DNA of 64,000 bases. Origin: Armigeres subalbatus. Lineage: Eukaryota > Arthropoda > Insecta > Diptera > Culicidae. The stretch is taken from assembly GCF_024139115.2 (NCBI RefSeq), contig NC_085139.1:256683679-256747678 (forward strand). Reading direction: 5' to 3'. Both the position numbers and the translations under genes were made by a program. This document shows, piece by piece, positions 22,401 through 34,020 of this stretch. Under the pieces are notes generated by a model. That model saw only the letters and a list, made by a program, of their open reading frames with translations, had not been told where the DNA came from and did no database searches. The first letter of the stretch is position 1; each line of letters begins with the position of its first letter.

Positions 22401-24131
22401 ATCCATATCCATTTTCATTTCATTTTTTCATTTATTTAGTTAACATCTAAACAGATAACACTGAATCAACAATTTGACGCCACAATACACGGTTCGAGGC
22501 CGCATCTCTCCATCCTCGGATACGCCCCACGCTCGCCAAGTCGTTCTGCACCTGGTCTGCCCATCTCGCTCGCTGCGCTCCACGCCGTCTCGTACCTGCC
22601 GGATCGGAAGCGAACACCATCTTTGCAGGGTTGCTGTCCGGCATTCTTGCAACATGTCCTGCCCATCGTACCCTTCCGGCTTTAGCTACCTTCTGGAAAC
22701 TGGGTTCGCCGTAGAGTTGGGCGAGCTCATGGTTCATTCTTCGCCGCCACACACCGTCGTCTTGTACACCGCCAAAGATGGTTCTGAGCACCCGTCTCTC
22801 GAATAGGTACTCTGAGTGCTTGCTAGTCGTCTTCGAGCATTGTTCATGTTTCATGTCCGTAGAGGACTACCGGTCTTATTAACGTCTTGTACATGACACA
22901 TTTGGTGCGGTGGCGAATCTTTTTCGACCGCAGTTTCTTCTGGAGCCCGTAGTAGGCCCGACTTCCACAGATGATGCGCCTTCGTATTTCACGACTAACG
23001 TTGTTGTCAGCCGTTAGCAAGGATCCGAGGTAGACGAATTCCTCGACCACCTCGAAGGTATCCCCGTCTATCGTAACACTGCTTCCCAGGCGGGCCCTGT
23101 CGCGCTCGGTTCCGCCCACAAGCATGTACTTTGTCTTTGACGCATTCACCACCAGTCCAACTTTTGTTGCTTCACGTTTCAGGCCGGTGTACAGTTCTGC
23201 CACCTTTGCAAATGTTCGGCCGACAATGTCCATGTCATCCGCGAAGCAAATAAATTGACTGGATCTGTTGAAAATCGTACCCCGGCAGTTACACCCGGCT
23301 CTCCGCATGACACCTTCTAGCACAATGTTGGACAACAGGCACGAAAGTCCATCACCTTGTCTTAGTCCCCGGCGCGATTCGAACGAACTGGAGTGTTCGC
23401 CCGAAATCTTCACACAGTTTTGCACACCATCCACCGTTGCTTTGATCAGTCTGGTAAGCTTCCCAGGGAAGCTGTTCTCGTCCATAATTTTCCATAGCTC
23501 TACGCGGTCTATACTGTCGTATGCCGCCTTGAAATCAACGAACAGATGGTGCGTTGGGACCTGGTATTCACGGCATTTTTGAAGGATTTGCCGTACAGTA
23601 AAGATCTGGTCCGTTGTCGAGCGGCCGTCAACGAAGCCGGCTTGATAACTTCCCACGAGCTCGTTCACTAATGGTGACAGACGACGGAAGATGATCTGGG
23701 ATATCACTTTGTAGGCGGCATTAAGGATCCACTCCAGTTTGTCGCTTTTCTTGTAGATGGGGCATATAACCCCTTCCTTCCACTCTTCCGGTAGCTGTTC
23801 GGTTTCCCAGATTCTGACTATCAGTTTGTGCAGGCAAGTGGCCAGCTTTTCCGGGCCCATCTTGATGAGCTCAGCTCCGATACCATCCTTACCAGCTGCT
23901 TTATTGGTCTTTAGCTGTTGAATGGCATCCTTAACTTCCCTCAAGGTGGGGGCTGGTTGGCTCCCATCGTCCGCTGAACTGACGTAGTCATCTCCTCCGC
24001 TGCCTTGACTTTCACTGCCTGTACTCTCAGCGCCATTCAGATGTTCCTCGTAGTGCTGCTTCCACCTTTCGATCACCACACGTTCGTCCGTCAAGATGCT
24101 CCCATCCTCCCATATCCATCCATATCCATAT
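22401..24131 (-). pseudogene. RTE-like non-LTR retrotransposon, 5'-truncated, with TSD
   Basis: The minus-strand ORF 24,094-22,844 (416 codons) is an RT: ERWKQHYEEHLNG at residues 9-21, NKAAGKDGIGAEL near 64-75, QAGF at 151-154, catalytic FVDFKAAYD at 185-193, RRGLRQGDGLS at 241-251 and FADD at 284-287, with GDTFEVVEEFVYLGS in the thumb. It stops after LYGHET, where a TGA replaces the expected Trp. The tail continues in another frame at 22,854-22,447 (RVLRTIFGGVQ, RVRWAGHVARMP). The endonuclease is absent. The 3' tail is AAATAAATGAAAAAATGAAA on the minus strand. CAGATATAGATTTACTATCC (22,381-22,400) and the same sequence less one T (24,132-24,150) are the TSD. Catalytic motifs are intact but the element is dead. 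Confidence 0.9.
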
Positions 24132-24150
24132 CAGATATAGATTACTATCC

Positions 24151-25701
24151 AGCGCTTGTTTTGAATCCTGGATGAGATTTGAGAATTTGAGCCTTCCCAC
24201 ACTGCTACAAGTCTTGAGTAAAATACAAACTTTAGAGATAAATTTGTCTGAGTCACAGATGTACATTTTAATCGTGACTTCTATGATACACGTTAGGATC
24301 AGAGTTGCTCACGTACCATCCCATCAGAACGAGCCATCGACTGGTTCTATGTTTTGATACACAGTAATCAGAGTTTGTTCCCTGTGCCCCCATAATACCA
24401 TTCCAGTACCCAATGAAATCGACCTTCTCTCCCAGACCGGAAGAATATAATGGCTTAGCGTTTGATAAAAGTGATTTAGTACACTTCTAAAGTTTCTAAA
24501 CACTAATCTTGTTTTAAACAATTCCTAAATTTGCAATCGCCAAAGGTTAAAAAAAAATCCGGTTTGATCGCCAAACAAAACTTTGCTCACGTCCCAAACT
24601 TGTGCACCACGCTTGCGGATGCACCGCGAAACACCACAAGAGAGCGCGATTTTCCCGCAGAATAACCTGCTGGTAAATTGGTGGTTATTTTTTTCCCTCG
24701 GTTTTCGGAAATCTGCGCGTCACATAACAAAGCTGTGCTTTTTGGCTGTTTTTTTTCCCGGTGCGGTGTTCGCTGCAACAAAACCTGGGTTCGTCGCTTC
24801 TACGGTCGTATTGCGTAGAAACGCAAATCTTTTGACTTTCGTTCCTCCGTTTTGGCACGTAGGTATATCATTGGATTCGATTCGTGGCGGCAGCATTTGA
24901 TGAGAACGGATTGCGTTTCTTTTTGGTGCTGGTTTTGTTTCTTTTTTTTATATTTTGATAAAATGCGGAGATATACGGGAAGGTTGTTTAGTTAGAAAAT
25001 GTATTCGGTTGATGATCAAATGGACGAAAACCAGTTGGTTGAGTTTGGAAAAAGTTAGCACACTATACTGTCATTTGTTTTAGCTCTTGTTCGTTTTGAT
25101 CGAATGGATGTTTCATGATATTTTTGTGGAATCAAAAATAGGCACTTTTAACTTTCAGATCACTCATCGTTTATTTTAAAACTATTTTTCCAATTCATGG
25201 CCAATTGATTTCAATATTTAAAACAGAAAGATATGGCAAAAATTTGGGGGTTTCGGGATGTAGCTCTCAGCTGCTCAACCAGGATGCAGATGGGTGAGGA
25301 AATTTTGCTGAGCATGGGGTCGTTTACGCTAATAACTCCGTTACACAAACTACATAGGTAACTTACCTTTAGCAGGAGCTGGATTGGAATCGACAGCTAT
25401 CAGTTCTGAACACGGAAAGACAACCAATTAATTCCAGAAGCAAAATTGTTCAAAAGCAAGGTAGAATTCACTCTTATCCAGCGGACTATAAATATCGAGG
25501 CTTGTTTGTCCCTTTTTGGGCACGGAAGAGCCAGTAAAATAGCATTAGGGTGTATAAGAACTATTATGGTGTCTTTCTAATGTCGTTTTCGTTTTTGAGG
25601 TGTAGCTACACCGTTTAGTGCAGCATTTGGCACGGCAAAAACGAACGTTTGCAGTGTAGTTAGGTTTGTTTGTTTTGGATACCATAAAATTAAAACATTA
25701 A
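24151..25701. other. Unique sequence with candidate minus-strand exon ends
   Basis: Two minus-strand donor-like sites follow TE-free sequence: GACGTGAGC near 24,587 and AAAGGTAAGTTAC near 25,371. The second lies ~115-120 bases downstream of a minus-strand TATTTATAG (about 25,490). Both could be first non-coding exons of a host gene transcribed leftwards. ORFs at 24,583-24,900 show no known domain. This is weak, pattern-based evidence. Confidence 0.25.
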
Positions 25702-26343
25702 GGCTCAAATTACCGTCATTCAGTCATTGTCGAGAAAGACAGCCACGTGCTCGTACCACCCCCAGTAATAAAACCACCCACCGAGGGGAAAAAGCAGTCT
25801 CCAGCTGGATGGGGAAAGTATTTTTGTTGCAAAACTACATCATGCAATAGCGAAGATATAATTATATCCGGTAGATGCTTCATTTGGTTGAATTTCGCTT
25901 TAGTTTTAAAAAAAAAACTGCCTTTTGCAACATTTTTCCCAAGAGGGGAAATCGACGATTTACTCTTACGCTCCCTTATATATAATTTCCCGAGCAGCAC
26001 AAATCAGACGAAAATAGTTACAGCAACTTGTATGTGACTGAATCTGGTTACATACGAGTTGCAGTAACCTATATGGATCAAGTGTGCTGCTAGGGTTCCC
26101 CTCTTGGGATTTTTTTTTGCAAAAGGCAGTTTTTTTGAAAACTAAAGCGAAATACAACCAAATGAAGCATCCACCGGATATAATTATGTCTTCGCTATTG
26201 GATGATGTAGTTTTGAAACAAAAATACTTGCCCCATCCAGCTGGAGACTGCTTTTTCTCCTCGGTGGGTGGTTTTATTACAGGGGGTGGTACGAGCACGT
26301 GGCTGTCTTTCTCGACAATGACTGGATGACGGTAATTTGAACC
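25702..26343. mobile_element. TTAA-flanked palindromic element, 642 bp
   Basis: TTAA at 25,698-25,701 and 26,344-26,347 bracket two arms of ~250 bp that are near-complete inverted repeats. They start GG(C/T)TCAAATTACCGTCAT and share CGAGAAAGACAGCCACGTG and CCAGCTGGATGGGG. A TTAA TSD indicates piggyBac-type integration (family knowledge). The ~140-bp centre contains its own GCAGCACAA...TTGTGCTGC-like palindrome (25,994-26,093), with inverted TTACAGCAACTTGTATG, possibly an inserted smaller MITE. The two similar 90-110-aa ORFs on opposite strands are the arms read twice. Confidence 0.85.
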
Positions 26344-26347
26344 TTAA

Positions 26348-26613
26348 CAACGGGAGATATTTGACAACAAACTACACTACACGGCACACTCTGATTGTTT
26401 CAGTGCAAGAAAACCTGTTATAACGCGCGTGATTACTACTCCCATCGCAGCCCCATTTAAATATCAACTGCAAAGTTTGGGAAGAATGTAGCTCAAGTGC
26501 TATACTACTCAACAATCGGCTGGTAGTATGATGAATAATTTCTTGTAGAGAGACTTCCGGAACGGACGATGAAATTGATATTCCTTTAATACATAATGTA
26601 TAACTTGAATATG
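26348..26613. other. No recognisable feature
   Basis: AT-rich spacer; I see no gene or repeat boundary. Confidence 0.35.
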
Positions 26614-26615
26614 TA

Positions 26616-26733
26616 GGGTAATTCACCAAATGTTGAACGGCTAATTTCTTCGCCTATTGTGGAACACGCACGTGCATTTCTTTCTTCAACAATTGGCGAC
26701 AAAATTAGCCGTTCAACATTTGGCGGTTTGCCC
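26616..26733. mobile_element. 118-bp near-perfect palindromic MITE
   Basis: GGGTAATTCACCAAATGTTG at the left pairs with CAACATTTGGCGGTTTGCCC at the right. The complementarity continues inwards through AACGGCTAATTT and GGCGA, leaving a short loop around the palindrome CACGTG. TA occurs at 26,614-26,615 and 26,734-26,735. The transcript would fold into a long hairpin. No coding capacity. Confidence 0.85.
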
Positions 26734-26735
26734 TA

Positions 26736-28230
26736 TAACAAATACAGAGTATATAGATTCAAAATATCTGATGAATATCATTTTTTTTAGATTCAAGAAT
26801 TTTATTATAAGCTGGATTCATATCAGCTCCACTTTATAGGGTACTAAGACATATATCAGTGTACTGAGCTTTGGAAAAGTCATTCTTGCCTCTTCAGATG
26901 AAGAAGATTTTACATACCTTTTCACTGCAACTTCTGCATTATTCTAAACATCCGGATTTGGAGCAATATATTCCATCACGTTCTTCGTATTTATTATACA
27001 TTTTTAGTATTTATTTCACTGGTTTGATCAGTAAATATCAAACCTGCCGTTTTCGCACTAGCACTGCAACTGCAAATAACTATTCTTCTGGAGAGTATTT
27101 TTCACTCATTTCGCGTGATCTGTTCTGCTTCGTCCTGCAACTGGATTCTGAGAACGGTTTTCTTGTCCATCCTTTGGGGTTTTCCGCCTTTTTAACAAAA
27201 TTGAAGAACATCTTTCCCTTCGCCCAATTAGAGTTCGTTGATTGCATTTCTTCCACAGCAGACTAAATTTTGAAACAAATCTGTGTAGTTTCCGCTTTAC
27301 TTCTCTCATGTGCACTTTCATCATAGATATTTTTTTTCACGCTACGACTTTTTTTTCAATACATATTCCAAAACCTCTTTTTTGTACCACCCCGCATCAG
27401 AATCCGCACATAGGCTTACGTCGACACACTTCGAAAGATCCTTTTATATTTAGCTTACTTGGATTCCTAAACACAGTCAACTAAATGTTTAAAAATATCA
27501 TATCATGAAGCTATGTGGAAAAAGAAAATTTAAAAAAATGTGAAAACAGAAATAAAATAAACTTCTTTAAATTTACCTATCAGTAATATTGCTTTTTTGG
27601 AATTCAAAGCCGGACATCAACCTTTTTCAATTGATAAAACAATTTCTTCATAACTTTTGATCGCAATAACTGATCGTAATCAAACTCTATATTGATCTAA
27701 CTATGCTTTGGCTCCTGTCAAACTGTCAAAAGCAACTCGTTTCGAGAAAATTAGATAGTATCTAGTTAAACGTACCCGACCTTACTCGGGTTTGTATAAT
27801 TTTGCATTTTAACTGTCATTTGCTGAGTTCATTGCAGCGTCGCACTCTAGATAATTTATTGTGCTATCGCTCTGGGTTTTCTCCAACTCGCCTCAATACC
27901 GTATTTTGACATTTTCTTCTCTTGACATTACCTTTTCCTGTCAAATTAGCGACTGTTTTTTTTTATAAACACAGCTGACTTCAAGACCTCAAATTACAAA
28001 TCGGTCCATGCGTTGTCTTGGCTCAAACTCATTTTTACATATAGAGAAGAAAATAGATTACTGTATGAAAAATTGGAAAATTTATAAGATGAATTTTGAT
28101 TTTCCGCCTTTCTTTTTAAGAGTTTTGTGGGTAGAAAATTTCCAACTCGATTATTGCACATGGCGGGTTCTGGGCAGTCTAATGCCCCGCACCATTGACA
28201 GTCGTGTAAAACCTCTGCATATTGTTTCTA
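26736..28230. other. Intergenic; weak minus-strand TATA box with a 72-codon ORF
   Basis: On the minus strand, TATAAAAGG (about 27,440-27,448) lies ~120 bases upstream of ATG 27,324. That ATG opens a 72-codon basic ORF (MMKVHMREVKRKLHRF...) ending at 27,106. No domain is recognised and no splice pattern is clear. The rest is AT-rich with no repeat that I can name. Confidence 0.2.
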
Positions 28231-28480
28231 TCAGAAAGGGCCGTTTGGCCGAAAAACGCTTGGCCGAAGGCCATTAGACCGAAAGTTGTTTGGTCTAATG
28301 TATCATTTGGCCGAACAGACCATTAGGCCAAAACCGTCATATATCCGAAGAGCTCATTTAGCCGAATAAGTCATTTAGCCGAATAGGTCATTTGGCCGAA
28401 TAAGTCTTTTGCCTGCATAGGCTATTCAGCCGAATAGATCATTTGGCCGAAAAGGTCATTTAAAAAAATTGGAATACGCC
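28230..28480. repeat. GGCCGAATAGGTCATTT minisatellite
   Basis: Degenerate 18-22-bp units alternating (A/T)GGCCGAA and (G/C)(T/A)CATT(T/A). A second block is at 32,176-32,325. Typical mosquito non-coding minisatellite; no ORF is conserved. Confidence 0.85.
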
Positions 28481-28778
28481 GTTTGGTCGTTTGGCAAAAG
28501 GACCACTAGGAATATTGAGAAGTGAAAATGAAGAGCGAGTGAGAGTCCTCTCACCATTAACTTCGCACTTCTCACTTATCACAGCCCTTACTGCTCTAAC
28601 CGGAGCTATGGCGTAGCTGACTTCTTGCTTCTCCGAGAAAATCGGCTACTTTTATTCAATCTCAAATTGAGGTTAAATAAGGGTGGGATTATTTGCATGT
28701 TTGTATTTAGTTTTTCAACTAATTGTCACCTATATCGATTCGCATTAATTCGCATATCAATGCTGAAGTTGTGGAGTA
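28481..28778. other. No recognisable feature
   Basis: Spacer between the minisatellite and the split MITE; a 77-codon ORF here runs into the MITE and is not credible. Confidence 0.35.
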
Positions 28779-28928
28779 GGGTGCCTCAAATTAGTATGGG
28801 AAAAACTTCATTTTTTTTGATGGGCCGCCCTCTTATTCGGTTCTATTTGATGCCCTGATGCTATGGACACAATTTCAGCCAAATCAGTCAACGTTTAGGC
28901 GGTGCTAAACTCGTTGGAAGTTTATATG

Positions 28929-30908
28929 TAGGCTGACCAGATCATTTCGGTGAAAAAACGGGACAAACGCACTTGCAAAACGGGACATGTCAAAAAAACC
29001 TTGGGAAAAAATTCAGATCTGTGGAAATTTTAAAATTTATGGGCTTATTTTTCATTTTCCGTGTAAGAAATTAGAGAAATTTTTTAGAGTGAATCAATCA
29101 CCACCATAACCTTCTATTGTATTAAGTAAGTTGTGGAAAAATACTGAACTACAAATATTTCATTCTGAACAATTGAAAATAACAAAAAATAGTCAAAATA
29201 CCCTGCCTAAACGCTGATTTACAGTTTACGGAAAACATGTCATGGGATTTGGTCCGTTTTCCGTGCCCAAAACCCACAAATCCCGTCCTTTTCAAAATGC
29301 GTGGGAACCAAGTCCCGTTACACGTTTTCCGAACTGTAAACCAGCCTCTAAAGCCGGTCTGGGGATTAGAGAGATAAGAAAAAACCCAGATCAATCCACC
29401 TAGCGTTGGTGGTGCCTTTCTCGCGCATTAAAATAATAAGAAAAACACATAAGAGAGGTCGAATTAGCACTTTAGGGGGATAGATTTTACTTTGTCCATC
29501 AATTCATATGCATTTGCGGTCATTTGAGTGCATTGCTGCAACTTTGGAACGCAATGACCGATCGGGCCAATTTTCAATAGGAAACAACTAGACCGCAATC
29601 CGCGTCGAATAATGCTAAGTACCAAAAAGTGTGTCTCACATTTTTGTACACACACACACACATACATACACACATACAGACATCACCTCAATTCGTCGAA
29701 CTGAGTCGATTGGTATATAACACTATGGGTCTCCGAGCCTTCTATCAAAAGTTCGGTTTTGGAGTGATCCTATAGCCTTTACGTATACTTTGTATACGAG
29801 AAAGGCAAAAATAGTTTTGACAAAAAAATTTCAAAAGACAAATGCGAAAAGAGCAAGAGGGTGGGATTATTAATTTTCAGTGCCAAAACCCTTTCCATGA
29901 ATATAAGTGAGGAAAAAACTGCGGATAAGAATAACAAGAATCTCAACAAGGAAACAACATTAATAAAAGGTGATTTTAATTATTTCCATGATTATGGTTG
30001 ACTGACTAATTTATAGGCTGTTTTGAAGCTTGAACTCTCGGAGATTTCCGCCGGATTGTATTTAAAAGACACATATAGAAGCGAAATTTTCAACAAGCAC
30101 CTCCTGATATGTAAACAAGTACATGAGGACCGAAATCTGACCAAATTTTTCCTCGGTTTGAAACTGCCTTAAACTCGATTTCGTTCAGCTGATTTATTAA
30201 TTATTTTTCAATGTCTACGTTTTTTACAGTAGATGGTTTCGAAATATTCAGAATTATTCAGAATAACTTTGAATGATTCTTATAGTTTCGAAAAGAATCA
30301 AAGGATTGAAAAATATGTGGTGCAGCAAATTTGAAAAACATAGCATTACCTGCTTCGCAAGATTTGAAAAAAAAATCTCTAATAATCTGGGATTAAAAAT
30401 GTCTGTCCCAGCGCTTCATTTTATTGACGTTGAGGCGTGCCCTGATTTTCAGGATATACTTTCCAACCAAGTTACTCAATCCATTAAATCCACTAATAAA
30501 ATTGGCCAAATTTTAATGCCTATTTTAATGCCTTCGGAATTAGCCTAAAAAAGTGATAAATGAAACTGTATGAATAAATAATTCTCCCGTAGAAATACCG
30601 CTTGACATTAACGTTAAGAAAACTCGATCCATGGAAAATACATAACAGCATAGATAGGATTCTTTTACAAGCAACATTAGTAATATAACATTTGACACTA
30701 TTTTGATGGGTTTCATCCACTTTTTGAGTATCTGGGTTTAGATTCCTGCCTAAAATATTGAATTTGTTCGAATAATATTTTGGTGCTCTTTGGTAGAATC
30801 AATGTAAAAACGGGACAAATTGAGGATTTTTGAGATTACGACGGGACAGCACAATAAGGTCTTAAAAACGGGACTGTCCCGTTAAATACGGTACGTATGG
30901 TCAGCCTA
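28929..30908. mobile_element. hAT-like non-autonomous element, 1,980 bp, TSD TTTATATG
   Basis: The terminal inverted repeats are TAGGCTGACCA (11 bp, perfect). The 8-bp TSD TTTATATG lies at 28,921-28,928 and 30,909-30,916. Subterminal ACGGGACA/TGTCCCGT motifs occur at both ends, as is common in hAT elements. The longest internal ORFs (30,273-30,548 plus; 29,149-29,394 minus) show no hAT transposase motif, so the element is judged non-autonomous. It carries a smaller element at 29,375-29,812. Confidence 0.9.
29375..29812. mobile_element. CCTTTCTCG-type MITE nested in the hAT-like element
   Basis: The left end has CCACCTAGCGTTGGTGGTG then CCTTTCTCG; the right end has TATACGAGAAAGG. Between them lie a CA-rich microsatellite (ACACACACACACACATACAT, 29,648-29,680) and the block CACCTCAATTCGTCGAACTG. 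Pieces of the same family are at 3,856-3,894 and 37,630-37,740. Boundaries are approximate and no TSD is established. Confidence 0.65.
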
Positions 30909-31055
30909 TTTATATGCAAAAATGTATACAGAAACATCCAAAAACAGAAAATTGCAGCTGGACTACACAACTTACGATGAAGAACTATGATACTCATTCA
31001 GATCTTGGAGAATTTAATACAGAATGTAATGCAGAAAACCGCGAGAAGATCAGAG

Positions 31056-31479
31056 TTAGCATTGAGCAGTTCGCACAAATTGGTACAAGCCAAGACTATT
31101 GCATGAGAGTAGCATTATTTTCATCCGTTACCTCAGATATTGATTTGGGACTAATCACTATCTCTTAAATGGAAGCATCGCACTCTCCAATAGTCGAAAT
31201 CTGTCCTGGCCACGTCCTTGCGAATGCTGAGGAAGGGGGAGGATGGTTAGTAGGACACCTACTTAAGAAAGATGCAGAGAACTCTACGACCTTTCATAGG
31301 TGCCACGGGAGGTTTTGGGATTGTGTGGAAGGTTATAACAGTAGGCATCGTTTTGGTAGAACATGAAACACAGATAGAACTAAGATAGAAATATAACAAC
31401 AACAGGACGAGCATGGAATTGCGCCCACGACCTCCTGCTTATAAGGCAGAAGCGATAGCCACTACACCACCGAGCTCGT
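31056..31479 (-). mobile_element. tRNA-headed SINE, copy A
   Basis: On the minus strand the 5' end (31,479-31,405) reads like a tRNA: a TGGTGTAGTGGCTATCG A-box-like segment, a CTGCCTTATAAGCAG anticodon arm with TAT, and a GGTCGTGGGCGCAATTCC B-box-like segment. It is followed by ~350 bp shared with 49,461-49,910 and ends in TTAGCATT-type sequence (plus-strand view). The B box departs from GGTTCGANTCC, so this is not a functional tRNA gene. Confidence 0.75.
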
Positions 31480-32175
31480 CACCTCAGTTAAGATGGCTCA
31501 AATCAATCAATCAAACATATACCTTTAAAAAAACTCATTGTTCCTTCCTCTGTGCTTTTGTGAAACACCTCTTTAATACAGAGCCTTATTTGCTTGAGCC
31601 TACATAATTGGCTTTCCTATAAATGGTAGCTCATATACATAGTCAGTATATGTTATGCTTCGTCTCAAACGCTTTTCAATTGATACCACTTTGGAATTCT
31701 TTCTGAGACAAAATATAGATTTACTAAGTACTTGAATAGATTTAATCCTACATGGTTCGTATGATTTTGTTTCGCCTTTAGCATTTTTTTCAATTAATAT
31801 TATCTATCAATAAACGAACAGCGACTTAATACAGCTCGTTTTGTGTACAGGCTCAATTTGCTCCACTCCAAACCTTAAATGTTAGGCAATTGCGCTTTTA
31901 CAAAATGTGTCGTTTGTATTGTTCCCCGTTGTATTTTTTATTTGGGAACGGTTTGGATTTAGTTTCACATAGAAATTTCCTTATCAATATGGATTTGCTT
32001 TTACCTTTGGCGTATGCAAAAACCGTCTTCTAGGGCTCCTTCCCCATAAACCTGTTCCATTATCCTGTCCAGCTTCATCTTCTCTTCTCACTTCCTTTTC
32101 CGTCAGGTAAATGATGAGAAAAGCTAGTGAATGCGACGGCACAAATGTCCCAAATTGAGGAGCCGACGTTCTGAT
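31480..32175. other. AT-rich, nothing recognised
   Basis: No ORF with recognisable features, and no repeat boundaries. Confidence 0.4.
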
Positions 32176-32325
32176 ACCTGATACCATTTGGCCGAACAGA
32201 CCATTAGGCCGAAAGGGTCATACAGCCGAAGTCGTCATTTAGCCGAATAGGTAATTAAGCCGAAAAGGTCATTTAGCCGAATAAGTCATTTGACCGCATA
32301 GGCTATTCGGCAGAATAGTTCAGAC
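32176..32325. repeat. GGCCGAATAGGTCATTT minisatellite, second block
   Basis: Same unit as 28,230-28,480 (ATTTGGCCGAACAGACCATT, ATTTAGCCGAATAAGTCATT). It runs directly into an RT tail fragment. Confidence 0.8.
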
Positions 32326-32400
32326 TAAGGCCGGAGTGGCCTGTATAACATAAGTCTTCTCCATTCAGCTAGGTCCATCCGGATTGCAAGGATGCATGAG
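32326..32400 (-). pseudogene. Scrap of RTE-like 3' tail
   Basis: CAGACTAAGGCCG, then AAGTCTTCTCCATTCAGCT, matches the 3' end of the RT element at 6,165-6,220 in the same orientation. About 70 bp survive. Confidence 0.6.
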
Positions 32401-32449
32401 TCTGTAGCTAGACTATGAGCAACCTCAAGATGTATTGACAGGTGATCAC

Positions 32450-34020
32450 AATGTACAATGGAGCGAAATAATCAATGCCAATATACAAAAATGGACGGCA
32501 AACGGCCTTCAAACGAAAAGACGGAAGGGCGTACATCTCAGAATGAACTGGTATCGCTTGACTGTTCTGGCATCTTCACCCTATACGGTTTAATGCTGAA
32601 CGGAACTGAGGGATGGATAATCTTCGCCGGATTTCGTTGAATATAGTCTGGTGGTTAATGTGGCAGTACCGCTGATGAATATCGGCGATAATTGGATCTG
32701 TTACTGGGTGGCGCTTTGGCAGCAATATCGGGCGTTTCGTATCATCTTCCACAAACTCGCATGCATCTATTCGGCCCTTCATACGAAGTAATCCGTCTTT
32801 GTCAAGGAGAGGACTAAGACCATAAAGAGGACTATTCTTCGGCAACAACCTTTTCCACGGTACCGGTTTTCCATCGAGAGTAGTACAAAGTGGTGTAACA
32901 CGTGCGAACGTTTCTCTTCTGTGGTTTGCTGTGTTTCTGTCTAACGATACATCAGTTCTTTCGACTGCCAAAGGAATTCCGGACCGCGGAAGCATCGGTT
33001 CGTTGGAGACAAGTCCGGCTTTTTTGCCACTTCGTTGCATCATCGGCGACATTCGATTTTGAAGGTATCCAGTTCCATTCATTTGGCTCTGACAACTCCA
33101 ACAATTCACTGACTCGTACTGCTACAAACTGGCTGTATTTACGGTGATCAGAATTGATCCAGCAGAGGACGTCGCGTGAATCAGACCAGAAAAACCTTTG
33201 CGTTGGCTTTAACTTGTGTGTGTCCATGAGCTACCCGTGTCTTTGTGCTGATTAGAGCACTTCGCCAGCCTATTCGAAGCGCATATAGGGACACGGCAGG
33301 TATTTTCGTCTGTTCGTCATAGTCTCGAAAACCATTAAAAGAGACGCTTTTTTGTAAAACTCATGCGTACCAAATCGTAAGCTCAGGAGAAACGTTCTGC
33401 TATAGTGGAGTTCTAGCAAATGTACGTTGCTTTCGTTGGTTTTAGCCCCTATGACGATGGACGGAAATACCTGCCGTGTCCCTACGCAATCCATTTTCTG
33501 AGGCGTCGTCGAACTCATGAAGTTGAATGACATTTCACTCTCCAACTCCAGTCTTTGAACGATAACATCTTGGAACACTGACATTCTCTACCTGCGGAAG
33601 GAGGCGTAACCATAATTTCCATTTTTCGTACTGCTTGGACTTCACTTGGTCATCCCAACTTACTCCACTTCGCCAAATCTCCTGAAGAAGTATTTTCAGG
33701 AACATAAGAATCATCATCAGGGTACTTAAAATCAGCTTCATCGTTGGTACAACTCTCCCCTGCATCAGATCCTTGCTAATCCTCGGGGATACCTTGAACG
33801 TAAACGTATCGGTAGCGGTGCACCACCACATGCCAAGGACTTTTTCCGTTCCCATTTCGCTTGACAGACTCAAGCTTTTTTCACCTGGTCTCGATTCCAG
33901 CTCGCAGTACATGCTGGTCGATGTTGTTCATCTTCACCTGACGGAACATCTCCCTTATATCGCCCGTAATGACGAAATTGAAACTCACGGAAACGGTGTA
34001 GAACTGATGATAGAGAAATG
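32450..34020 (-). pseudogene. BEL/Pao LTR-retrotransposon pol relic (RT-RNase H-integrase)
   Basis: On the minus strand, in 5'-3' order: RT segment DIREMFRQV (near 33,970); GMWWCTATDTFTFKV and DVWRSG-like segment LLQEIWRSGVSWDD (33,912-33,535); an LHEFDDASE-like block near 33,520; RNase H segment FFWSDSRDVLCWINSDHRKY and WIPSKSNVADDATKW (33,227-32,952); the pre-integrase stretch LLRMKGRIDACEF...RPILLPKRHPVTDPII with HxxxH-type CHINHQTIFNE (33,109-32,576); and integrase opening YIGIDYFAP (near 32,480). The order is that of BEL/Pao pol. Multiple frameshifts and missing gag, protease and LTRs show it is dead. Confidence 0.85.

Larger units (their letters stand above)
28779..30976 (+). mobile_element. 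GGGTGGCTCAAA MITE split by a hAT-like insertion
   Basis: 28,779-28,928 matches the left part of the full copy at 58,481-58,742 (TA at 28,777-28,778, TGGGCCGCCCTCTT, GGTGCTAAACTCGTTGGAAG). The match resumes at 30,909 (ATGTATACAGAAACATCC) and fades near 30,976. TTTATATG is present at both junctions, being the TSD of the intervening element. The far right terminus is missing. Confidence 0.85.

Noticed and set aside
24583..24900. 105-codon ORF as a membrane protein gene
   Set aside because: Hydrophobic runs come from T-rich tracts; no domain, and an overlapping opposite-strand ORF exists.
25716..26298. Two similar ORFs as a duplicated gene pair
   Set aside because: They are the two inverted arms of the TTAA palindrome read on opposite strands.
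30273..30548. Transposase in the 28,929-30,908 element
   Set aside because: The 91-codon ORF has no recognisable motif and is too short.
31405..31479. tRNA gene with anticodon TAT
   Set aside because: The A and B boxes are degenerate and the same head occurs at 49,836-49,910 followed by a shared 350-bp body, so it is a SINE head.
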